A stretch of 64,000 nt of DNA from Owenia fusiformis. Its lineage: Eukaryota; Annelida; Polychaeta; Sabellida; Oweniidae. The stretch's first letter is position 1. Each line of letters begins with the position of its first letter. A program made the translations under genes and the position numbers. The notes below the pieces were generated by a model. It did no database searches, was not told the DNA's origin, and saw only the letters and a list, made by a program, of their open reading frames with translations. Below are positions 62,401-64,000 of this stretch, piece by piece. Where the stretch lies: NCBI GenBank assembly GCA_903813345.2, contig CAIIXF020000008.1, forward strand, positions 12,551,278 to 12,615,277, read 5' to 3'.

Positions 62401-63738
62401 AAAATCTGGGTAGTGTTAGGCTTAGCAGATTGTGTGGTTTTCAGTTTCTCGAGGATATCTCCACTGTTCACCTTTCTGATTGGTTTTTCTGTTTCATGTT
62501 GAAGACCACCATGGCATGCTGTGAAATCCATTTGATTCGTTTCATCTTGAGAAAAAATCTGTGTTTTCTCCTGGTCTGAGGTGGGATGTGAACTTTCACC
62601 TGTCAATTTTGAAAGGAGACTTTTTGAGTCCAGAACTGGCTTTGAAGTTTGACTGTTTGTCAATTTTGAAGAAGGCTTTAAACTTTCACCAGTTAATTTT
62701 GAAAGAAGGCTTTTGGAGTCCAGGACTGGTTTTGGACCTTGACTGTCTGTCAATTTAGAGAGCAAACTTTTTGAGTCCAGAACTGGCGTTGTTGTTTGAC
62801 TGTCTGTCAATTTTGAAGTGGGGTGTGAACTTTTACCTGTTAATTTTGAAAGCAGACTTTTTGAGTCCAGAACTGGTTTTGATGGTTGGGAATCAGTCAA
62901 TTTTGATAACAAGTTTTTAGAATCCAGGACTGGTGCAGTATTTTGTCTATCAGTCAATTTTGATAACAAACTTTTGGAATCAAGTTTAGATTCAGAGGCG
63001 GATGGATTAGACACACAAGTCTCCTGATTGTGCCATTGAGAGATCAGATCTCTATGTGTGGAGGTCATTTCCATATCCCCACCTGTGCCAAAAATCTGTG
63101 TGTGGTTGCTCATGAGTTCTTTTTGGTCACTCATGAAGTCTGCTCCACTTTGATAATTCATATCACTCTTCTGAGAATCAGATGATTCATGCTCTCGATT
63201 TTCTTCGATGCTAAAAGGCAAAAATTAATACTGATTATTATTTGACTGGGTTTAATTTTTCTAAGTAAGAAAGTGAAGTTCAGTTCATAAAATTAAAGTC
63301 TAAAAGTTCAAGAGAATCATAAATCAAAACATGGAGTATTCTTCTTGCTAAATGTGAGTTAGTTTTAGGAGGATCTCATTGAAAATCATACAATTGCACA
63401 GTTACAACAGACATTTAAAAAGTACATGATCCATATGTGCCCCCTTATGGAGCATAAAGTTATTCATATGTTTGATGAAACTGATCAAATGGTCCAACTA
63501 TTCTTTAGTAAAAATGATTAACAACAAATGATACGAAAATCAATTACTTAGAGGAAGATACAGCTAGTTTTTTCAAAAAAGAAGATGCATCCAATTTTGG
63601 CAAGGCACTCATATGGTCATTGTCAGCATCTTCATCCTGATTGGTTGATATGTTTCCATAGCAACTGGTCATATCCATTTGGACAGATTCGTTGTGAGTG
63701 ACATTTTGGAAATCTACGGGTGATGGCTCCCTATGCTC
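26334..63738 (-). CDS. KNL1: Kinetochore scaffold KNL1 (CASC5/Spc105/Spc7), 3' 18 coding exons; 5' end outside window
   Basis: Exons on the minus strand in order: 63738-63548, 63210-59660, 59252-59081, 57823-57755, 57368-57210, 56750-56615, 56211-56092, 54928-54819, 53739-53649, 53454-53250, 35894-35781, 34935-34896, 32996-32853, 30839-30688, 30181-30075, 29472-29372, 28957-28850, 26427-26334. Each junction has AG/GT and the phases match; total 5664 bp, 1887 codons plus TGA. Seen: 19 MELT-type motifs (M-D/E-M/F/I-T), a middle linker with repeated DTQYLLK, a charged helical stretch, then a globular C-terminus ending at TGA 26336-26334. Known for the family: KNL1 is in the KMN network at outer kinetochores; MPS1 phosphorylates MELTs to recruit Bub3-Bub1, and the C-terminal coiled coil and RWD domains dock on MIS12. 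The N-terminal PP1-binding part would lie beyond the right edge. Identification rests on MELT array plus domain order, without a search. Confidence 0.93.
26470..28680 (+). mobile_element. 5'-truncated non-LTR retrotransposon (LINE B) in the last KNL1 intron
   Basis: It holds an open reverse transcriptase of 578 codons and a 3'UTR ending in an A-rich tail near 28665-28680. It is antisense to KNL1. Its left end comes within about 50 bp of the acceptor of the last KNL1 exon. The endonuclease and ORF1 are missing. Confidence 0.85.
26517..28253 (+). pseudogene. LINE B reverse transcriptase domain, open but 5'-truncated (578 codons)
   Basis: Seen: [64 protein letters not shown], the catalytic YADDTN, and the thumb and C-terminal region to TNHKP-like end. 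The frame opens at TTG without ATG. The open frame suggests a younger insertion than LINE A, to which it is clearly related but not close. Confidence 0.88.
28850..28957 (-). CDS. KNL1: KNL1 exon 17, RWD region
   Basis: 108 bp, acceptor ATATTTCAG, donor GTACAT. It encodes two predicted strands ([20 protein letters not shown]). It is followed by a 2.4-kb intron largely filled by an antisense LINE. Confidence 0.87.
29372..29472 (-). CDS. KNL1: KNL1 exon 16, RWD region
   Basis: 101 bp, acceptor GGTTTATAG, donor GTAAGT. It encodes [20 protein letters not shown], a helix in the RWD region. Confidence 0.87.
30075..30181 (-). CDS. KNL1: KNL1 exon 15, RWD region
   Basis: 107 bp, acceptor TTTATTTAG, donor GTAATA. 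It encodes [18 protein letters not shown], ending NHTGNLPQ. Confidence 0.87.
30306..30420. repeat. Short foldback element with CATCCTCCGA ends, in a KNL1 intron
   Basis: CGCCACAAACATCCTCCGAA at the left pairs with TTCGGAGGATGCGCCACA at the right; the centre CTCCTTCTTCCAAAAAGGAGG pairs too. Same family as 17341-17602. Confidence 0.8.
30688..30839 (-). CDS. KNL1: KNL1 exon 14, RWD region
   Basis: 152 bp, acceptor TTTTTCAG, donor GTAAGA. It encodes [20 protein letters not shown] and IHVELTLG. The W and the alternating strand pattern fit the start of the tandem RWD fold that binds the MIS12 complex in KNL1 proteins. Confidence 0.88.
31027..31370. mobile_element. TIR element with CAGGGTTCTCACTA ends, in a KNL1 intron
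   Basis: CAGGGTTCTCAC and GTGAGAACCCTG delimit about 344 bp, flanked by TAGAC on both sides (possible 5-bp target duplication). The inside repeats 'GGAGTCTAAA'-like stretches. Non-autonomous. Confidence 0.65.
31578..31925. repeat. Dispersed repeat copy 1 (pairs with 45100-45455)
   Basis: About 340 bp, from AAAGGCCGCCATTTTTCAAG to CCCTCCGAACTTCGTT, is shared in the same orientation with 45100-45455 at high identity. It contains paired GGCCGCCATTTT / AAATGGCCGCC stretches. Confidence 0.85.
32853..32996 (-). CDS. KNL1: KNL1 exon 13, coiled coil
   Basis: 144 bp, acceptor CTCATGTAG, donor GTGAGG. It encodes [18 protein letters not shown] and on to [10 protein letters not shown], a charged heptad-like helix. 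Confidence 0.87.
33360..34240. repeat. Diverged ~130-bp tandem repeats in a KNL1 intron
   Basis: At least five units built on GTAGATGATTTTGAAAAAAA and TCATTGAAGGTCAAATCTT, then a GTCACCACTTTTTGGTGGTG hairpin. It is the reverse-orientation relative of the 12055-12840 array. Confidence 0.8.
34287..34888. mobile_element. TIR element with CAGTAAAACCTG ends, in a KNL1 intron
   Basis: CAGTAAAACCTGAATATCCA at the left and TAGACAGGTTTTACTG at the right enclose 602 bp with repeated 'ATCTGAACACC'. Ends of this kind occur on pogo/Tigger-like elements (recalled). Other single ends lie at about 22595 and 52847. Confidence 0.65.
34896..34935 (-). CDS. KNL1: KNL1 exon 12, 40-bp microexon
   Basis: 40 bp encoding [12 protein letters not shown]. 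Acceptor TATTTTCAG, donor GTATGT, phases 1 and 2. It is too short to recognise alone, but it is needed to join exons 11 and 13 in frame. Confidence 0.8.
35781..35894 (-). CDS. KNL1: KNL1 exon 11, coiled coil
   Basis: 114 bp, acceptor TATTTCCAG, donor GTAAGT. It encodes [13 protein letters not shown] then [19 protein letters not shown], strongly helical. The phase matches exon 10 across the giant intron. Confidence 0.85.
36634..36700. repeat. Small palindrome in KNL1 intron 10-11 region boundary
   Basis: TGTACTAACCCATCTACATA pairs with the reverse complement ending GGGTTAGTACA; ~28-bp arms with a short loop. Confidence 0.8.
37111..37317 (+). promoter_or_regulatory. Upstream block shared by Cys-family copies A and B
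   Basis: Sequence from CTGTACTATTCAAGTTCAGC through CATTGCCTCTTTCAACTGAA to the start codon recurs at 39714-39960 before copy B, apart from small indels. It is part of the duplicated segment and probably holds the promoter and 5'UTR. Confidence 0.55.
37318..37680 (+). CDS. Nested small Cys-motif protein, family copy A (120 aa)
   Basis: I do not recognise the family. Seen: N-terminal [11 protein letters not shown], a conserved [10 protein letters not shown] block (residues 26-35), C43-x2-C46, FRGVRV, C70-x5-C76 followed by ARD, then [15 protein letters not shown] and a C-terminal EKWQRM. There is no signal peptide or membrane segment, so it is probably soluble and intracellular. The two Cys pairs could bind zinc (inference). 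It lies antisense in the large KNL1 intron. The stop overlaps a GTAAAG, so a spliced extension cannot be excluded. About 200 bp of upstream DNA is shared with copy B. Confidence 0.8.
   Translation: MDYFPDNIIVVKTVNDTSKEKVYITGHPATVHKIIAEFPKGDCSSCKKHGDREPDEEAVFRGVRVQVYLCQKGKNCARDVKMLREYGLPSILHQFGYRLGGMNTGPPPYQYEITEKWQRM
37751..38974. mobile_element. Foldback transposon after copy A, with a second MITE inside its right arm
   Basis: Left arm 37751-37917 starts AGCTGGAAAGTAACATTTTG. The right arm (about 38487-38974) is its reverse complement but is interrupted at 38617-38938. The ~570-bp centre has no convincing ORF. It lies about 70 bp after the stop of copy A and is absent after copy B. Confidence 0.85.
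38617..38938. mobile_element. 322-bp MITE with TA target duplication, nested in the foldback
   Basis: Inverted ends starting CCTGCACATGTTATTTTCTG extend ~58 bp. TA occurs at 38615-38616 and 38939-38940. The uninterrupted left arm of the host foldback reads TAGTATAGCAA (as complement), which gives the empty site with a single TA. Likely Tc1/mariner- or pogo-type. Confidence 0.9.
39961..40326 (+). CDS. Nested small Cys-motif protein, family copy B (121 aa)
   Basis: Intact copy with all family blocks: [31 protein letters not shown], a C-x4-C (one residue shorter than copy A), [21 protein letters not shown]. Upstream DNA from about 39714 and the first ~60 bp after the stop match copy A closely, so A and B arose by duplication of genomic DNA including the putative promoter, not by retroposition. 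Function unknown. Confidence 0.8.
   Translation: MDYFPDNIIVVQSIMANGNAKEKVYLTGHPATVHKIIREFPQGDCSSCQKKGGSQPDEEPVFRGVKVRVHLCHKGNCARDAKMLLEYGLPSILHQFGYRLGGINTGPPPYQYGYTEKWQRL
40729..41097 (+). pseudogene. Nested small Cys-motif family copy C, broken by one in-frame TAG
   Basis: It begins [11 protein letters not shown] and keeps [20 protein letters not shown] and C-x6-C. A TAG at 40981-40983 stops it after 84 residues. The same frame then continues through [16 protein letters not shown] to a family-like WQRL end and TAA at 41095-41097, so the frame is otherwise whole. The nonsense change looks recent, or the short protein is tolerated. Confidence 0.8.
41483..41835 (+). pseudogene. Nested small Cys-motif family copy D, fragment with insertion
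   Basis: 41483-41541 matches the start of the family genes (ATGGAGAA... as in copy F, then the TTCAGTCAATG stretch). About 175-190 bp of unrelated DNA follows, and matching resumes at about 41733-41815 over the [10 protein letters not shown]-to-CSSC part, with the first Cys codon changed to Tyr. The 3' half is lost. Confidence 0.75.
41840..43990. other. KNL1 intron DNA, no gene seen
   Basis: AT-rich, with only short ORFs. Two or three diverged copies of a ~230-bp segment (TTGCTCTTTGTGTTCTAC...GGTTGAATGCCTA...GATCATGGTACTATTGTT) lie at about 43100-43510. Confidence 0.5.
43996..44162. repeat. Palindromic element in the large KNL1 intron
   Basis: Arms of ~60 bp share GATTCTATGATTTATGGC and its complement; both ends are AAAGACC. 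The centre is ~45 bp. Confidence 0.85.
44690..45130. repeat. ~125-bp tandem repeats with GGCCGCC/GGCGGCC pairs
   Basis: Three or so units with CATACCAAATATGAACAAAATCG and TAAAATGGCGGCCATTTT. Inverted CCATTTT motifs within each unit can form hairpins. The dispersed repeat copy 2 follows directly. Confidence 0.8.
45100..45455. repeat. Dispersed repeat copy 2 (pairs with 31578-31925)
   Basis: Same ~340-bp unit as copy 1, in the same orientation, ending CCCTCCGAACTTCGTTCGAT. Confidence 0.85.
45603..45731. repeat. Foldback MITE, CCACCCGAACCACATTCTC ends
   Basis: CCACCCGAACCACATTCTC at the left and GAGAATGTGGTTCGGGTGG at the right are perfect inverted repeats around ~85 bp. Confidence 0.85.
46064..46429 (+). 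CDS. Nested small Cys-motif protein, family copy E (121 aa)
   Basis: Intact copy: [42 protein letters not shown]-x5-[19 protein letters not shown], a proline-rich turn and EKWQRL. Homology to copy B continues past the stop, including a shared stretch around ACTCTACATGTAT, which indicates a common 3'UTR. Function unknown. Confidence 0.8.
   Translation: MDYFPDNIIVVQSMLSSATSKEKVYIMGHPATVHKIIGEFPQGDCSSCKKHGDCEPDEEAVFRGVRVRVHLCLKGKNCARDVKMLLEYGLPSILHQFGYRLGGINTGPPQQYGYTEKWQRL
46500..47900. other. KNL1 intron DNA between nested genes
   Basis: No ORF of note. The first ~60 bp continue the homology of copy E to copy B. The upstream exon or promoter of the NAT8-like gene should lie here, but no clear signal was found. 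Confidence 0.45.
47987..48685 (+). CDS. NAT8-like membrane-anchored GNAT N-acetyltransferase (232 aa)
   Basis: Predicted to transfer acetyl from acetyl-CoA to an amine; NAT8 relatives act at the ER on cysteine conjugates or lysines, but the substrate here is unknown. Seen: [11 protein letters not shown] start typical of the family, a hydrophobic hairpin (about residues 54-97), then the GNAT core with acetyl-CoA motif RHNGLG (159-164) and a C-terminal [11 protein letters not shown]. Length is close to the usual ~227 aa. I chose ATG 47987 because it follows TTATTATTACAG, a likely 3' splice site, so an upstream 5'UTR exon is expected. It lies inside the large KNL1 intron on the opposite strand, between Cys-motif copies E and F. 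Confidence 0.9.
   Translation: MIGLFNRKQPIKVKHDELEIRPFEPKKDNWVEVRNMAFASYKELITEVINDFMFHPILSSILAILAGVLYQMKGSLWNPFIFLVVLYPTLYFFLVWKIPILEMSKQVDYDKFVEYWIQPNHPLWLLFHKGKLIGSAGLKELDVNTRGELVRVYIAPEYRHNGLGEILVYTVIDYCEKHKYDELTLATSVLQTAAMKLYEKIGFKQYKPYTAYYLKPILSVEENMYNMTFPRK
49621..50001 (+). CDS. Nested small Cys-motif protein, family copy F (126 aa, most divergent)
   Basis: Starts [11 protein letters not shown], four residues longer than the others. [25 protein letters not shown]-x5-C-ARD and [14 protein letters not shown] are kept, while the linkers and C-terminus (EKWQRSS) differ. Conservation of the same blocks over this divergence argues for selection on the protein. Confidence 0.8.
   Translation: MENPATYFPDNIIVVEALKPNVGGDERVYLIGHPATVHKIIKELPYGDCSSCKKHGDQEPEEESIFRGVKIQVHLCKKKKNCARDIKMILAYVLPSILYQFGYRLGGTTTLYPSNAGFTEKWQRSS
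50819..51006 (+). CDS. Possible 3' exon of an unidentified plus-strand gene
   Basis: A good acceptor (ATATATTTTCAG, AG at 50817-50818) precedes 62 open codons ([20 protein letters not shown]... ending LVIDITH) and a TGA. Joining in phase 1 is required. I could not find a matching donor: the GTAAAG at the stops of copies A, B and E would join in another phase and stop at once. Not recognised; it may be transposon-derived. Confidence 0.25.
51446..52789. mobile_element. Inverted double copy of a Penelope-like element 3' part (GIY-YIG domain)
   Basis: Two copies face each other as a near-perfect inverted repeat (about 51482-52105 and 52145-52789) around a ~40-bp centre. The right arm reads a GIY-YIG endonuclease piece on the plus strand: GVIYKI, CKDC, TYVGET, R...REH. 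The left arm has the same with ~45 bp replaced near 51930. 13-bp direct repeats TAACTTGTACAAT at 51433-51445 and 52790-52802 look like a target-site duplication. Reverse transcriptase is absent. Confidence 0.8.
52108..52488 (+). pseudogene. GIY-YIG endonuclease fragment of a Penelope-like element
   Basis: Open for 126 codons, it contains the paired GVIY...TYVGET signature, a C-x2-C inside it and conserved R...R..EH residues, followed by [13 protein letters not shown], typical of the Penelope-like element endonuclease region. The RT domain that normally precedes it is missing, so it is a truncated copy. Confidence 0.8.
53250..53454 (-). CDS. KNL1: KNL1 exon 10, helical region
   Basis: 205 bp, acceptor CATTTCAG, donor GTATGT. 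The charged helical sequence includes [20 protein letters not shown]. It ends in phase 1 before the 17.3-kb intron with the nested genes. Confidence 0.87.
53649..53739 (-). CDS. KNL1: KNL1 exon 9
   Basis: 91 bp, acceptor GTATTTTCAG, donor GTAAAA. It encodes [14 protein letters not shown] then [12 protein letters not shown]; the NPP(V/M)F-type stretch is a feature of the family's helical region. Confidence 0.87.
53830..54320. mobile_element. Possible MITE rich in TTTTCGCG, in a KNL1 intron
   Basis: AGTAATTTTCGCG...ATTTCGCG at the left and CGCGAAAATTAGTAG...GCGAAATATAAT at the right are inverted relatives. Boundaries are not clear. Confidence 0.4.
54393..54512. repeat. Palindrome with GTTATGTCACTAT ends
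   Basis: GTTATGTCACTATCGTTGCA and the complement of TGCAACTATAGTGACATAA enclose a centre in which GATATATAGCC/CTGAGAACCC segments also partly pair. Confidence 0.75.
54518..54771. mobile_element. Short TIR element in front of KNL1 exon 8 donor
   Basis: 21-bp inverted ends TTATAACATACCTATGATGA / complement enclose 254 bp. It lies ~50 bp downstream of the exon 8 donor on the KNL1 strand. Confidence 0.7.
54819..54928 (-). CDS. KNL1: KNL1 exon 8, preceded by amplified copies of its own acceptor
   Basis: 110 bp beginning [14 protein letters not shown] and ending KELEEKAK plus two bases before GTAAGT. The proximal acceptor (ATTTCATCAG) joins in phase 0 to exon 7. The two preceding 63-bp units also carry acceptors in the same frame, so isoforms with 21 or 42 extra residues are possible. 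It starts the coiled-coil part. Confidence 0.85.
54898..55560 (-). repeat. 63-bp tandem array repeating the KNL1 exon 8 splice acceptor
   Basis: The GGC of GGCAATCTGACATAG recurs at 54898, 54961, 55024, (55086, truncated), 55122, 55185, 55248, 55311, 55374, 55437 and 55500. On the KNL1 strand each full unit reads pyrimidine-rich TTTTACTTCAACAG followed by GGAGCTGTTCCAGAG, i.e. acceptor plus exon 8 start. Only the 54898 unit continues into the rest of exon 8. One base is missing near 55077 and ~27 bp near 55089, which break the frame for distal units. Confidence 0.95.
56092..56211 (-). CDS. KNL1: KNL1 exon 7, start of the conserved C-terminal region
   Basis: 120 bp, phase 0 at both ends, acceptor TACTTTCAG and donor GTGAGT. 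It contains [16 protein letters not shown], resembling the 'xxEFLxxxxVxFLD' stretch that opens the Spc7/KNL1 C-terminal region in other animals. The next intron carries the 63-bp splice-acceptor array. Confidence 0.88.
56615..56750 (-). CDS. KNL1: KNL1 exon 6
   Basis: 136 bp, acceptor CTGATTCAG and donor GTAGGT. It encodes a linker rich in T, E and S that ends SPTEADK. The end is phase 0, matching the next exon. Confidence 0.85.
57210..57368 (-). CDS. KNL1: KNL1 exon 5 (DTQYLLK exon, longer)
   Basis: 159 bp between ATTGTAG and GTAAGT. It begins [18 protein letters not shown], a close relative of exon 4, then an acidic serine-rich stretch. Phase 2 at both ends, as for exon 4. Confidence 0.85.
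57755..57823 (-). CDS. KNL1: KNL1 exon 4 (DTQYLLK exon)
   Basis: 69 bp between TTTTTAG and GTAAGT. It encodes [19 protein letters not shown]. Start and end phases equal those of exon 5, so either exon could be skipped without a frameshift. It appears to be a duplicated exon. Confidence 0.85.
58046..58440. mobile_element. MITE with 28-bp TIRs and an internal duplication, in a KNL1 intron
   Basis: AAAGGACGATTCTCGGTTTG and its complement are the ends. A ~120-bp segment starting TCTAAATGAGCATTATCCCT is repeated once inside (about 58084 and 58272), with some divergence. Confidence 0.85.
58742..58882. repeat. Palindrome with CCTATGATTTATG ends
   Basis: CATATCCTATGATTTATGCG pairs with the complement of ACTCATAAATCATAGGATAT; inner GGATATTGATATCTGCAC/GTGCAGATATCATATCC pairs as well. 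Confidence 0.85.
59081..59252 (-). CDS. KNL1: KNL1 exon 3
   Basis: 172 bp with acceptor ATAAACAG and donor GTAAGT. It completes the glycine codon left open by the large exon and ends with AA of a lysine codon. The end ([17 protein letters not shown]) aligns with the SRxDTQYLLK motif of the next two exons. Confidence 0.85.
59660..63210 (-). CDS. KNL1: KNL1 giant MELT-array exon (3551 bp)
   Basis: The acceptor is GCCTTTTAG before 63210 and the donor GTAAGT follows 59660; the exon is open throughout (1183 whole codons). By eye it has 18 MELT-type motifs, many preceded by a TQIF segment about ten residues upstream (TΩ-like) and a GG(F/M)D lead-in. The first third has a SLLSKLT tandem repeat (62570-62985), the last third a HIEANNT repeat (about 60005-60250), and the end carries two [10 protein letters not shown] copies. 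A single huge exon for the MELT array is also known in vertebrate KNL1. The protein here is probably disordered and serves as the Bub3-Bub1 landing platform. Confidence 0.93.
60005..60250 (-). repeat. HIEANNT protein repeat in KNL1
   Basis: About ten short repeats based on HIEANNT / YIKGSN lie near the 3' end of the large exon, after the last MELT. They are low-complexity and probably a coding minisatellite. They contain no MELT motif. Confidence 0.8.
60421..60666 (-). repeat. Near-identical 123-bp duplication of a MELT unit in KNL1
   Basis: Two adjacent 123-bp (41-codon) copies are almost identical at the nucleotide level. Each includes [20 protein letters not shown] and a TTNTTHTN linker. 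A related unit at about 60840-60905 lacks the linker. This is a recent in-frame expansion of MELT number. Confidence 0.9.
62570..62985 (-). repeat. SLLSKLT tandem protein repeat in KNL1
   Basis: About six copies of a roughly 20-residue unit, with core [11 protein letters not shown] and linkers such as DSQ..KPV or GESSHPTS, lie between the first and second MELT motifs of the big exon. The core is conserved in DNA as well as protein, so it is a young coding minisatellite. The function of the motif is not known to me. Confidence 0.85.
63548..63738 (-). CDS. KNL1: KNL1 exon 1 of those in the window (MELT repeat)
   Basis: Acceptor ends at 63739 (TATTCAG) and the donor is GTAATT at 63547. The 191-bp exon starts in phase 0 and leaves two bases. 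It has one MELT motif (QMDMTSCYG) and an [10 protein letters not shown] stretch resembling the SLLSKLT repeats of the next exon. Further upstream exons must exist outside the window. Confidence 0.85.
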
Positions 63739-64000
63739 CTGAATATATATAAATACTTATAATAAATTAAGAATAGGAAAATTATATAACAATAGCTTGC
63801 AAAAAATTCAATAAATTACAAATTGGAAAATATTCTATTAGAATCGGAAAATATTTGATTATTTATGGATATTTTTCAACTGAAAAGTTAAAATCACAAA
63901 TATTTGATTTAGAATAGACTTTTCCTAATACTGAATAGTTAAAATGGAATTTGCCTCAAATTGATGAGAGCATACATGAAGAGATGAAAGCAAAAAACTT

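Noticed and set aside
59896-63027. Plus-strand ORFs within the KNL1 large exon (up to 190 codons)
   Set aside because: Shadows of the MELT repeats on the coding strand.

Overview
This is an AT-rich window of animal nuclear DNA: intron-containing genes with GT-AG junctions, rhodopsin-class receptors, non-LTR, Penelope-like and mariner elements, and many foldback/MITE-like repeats. The mix suggests a marine invertebrate, possibly a non-vertebrate deuterostome, but nothing here fixes the species.

The right part (26334 to beyond 63738, minus strand) is one large gene, the kinetochore scaffold KNL1. I traced 18 coding exons with matching splice phases, 5664 bp in all, giving 1887 codons plus a stop. 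The 5' end lies beyond the right edge. The fragment has 19 MELT-type repeats (18 in a 3.55-kb exon), other internal repeats, a coiled-coil region and a C-terminal RWD-like region. In front of exon 8 lies a 63-bp tandem array in which each full unit repeats the splice acceptor and the start of that exon.

The 17.3-kb intron between exons 10 and 11 (35895-53249) holds plus-strand genes antisense to the host: four intact, one nonsense-broken and one fragmentary member of an unrecognised ~120-aa family with a conserved C-x2-C...C-x4-6-C pattern; a NAT8-like GNAT acetyltransferase; and an inverted Penelope-like remnant. It also contains a foldback element with a second MITE inserted in one arm.

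The left part (1-26300) is gene-poor. It has two related single-exon class-A GPCR genes (8914-9885 and 19364-20560, minus strand), both lacking the usual TM6 proline. It also has a 227/234-bp satellite behind a TATA-like box and ahead of a small membrane-protein ORF, two dead mariner transposases, several TIR elements, and a frameshifted LINE just downstream of KNL1. A second 5'-truncated LINE sits in the last KNL1 intron.

Functional links: KNL1 is a mitotic housekeeping gene. The nested genes show no obvious link to it and are best read as residents of a large intron, the small Cys family having grown by local DNA duplication. The GPCR pair is a local tandem expansion with a probable gene-conversion tract. 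All calls are by eye; no database search or alignment program was run.
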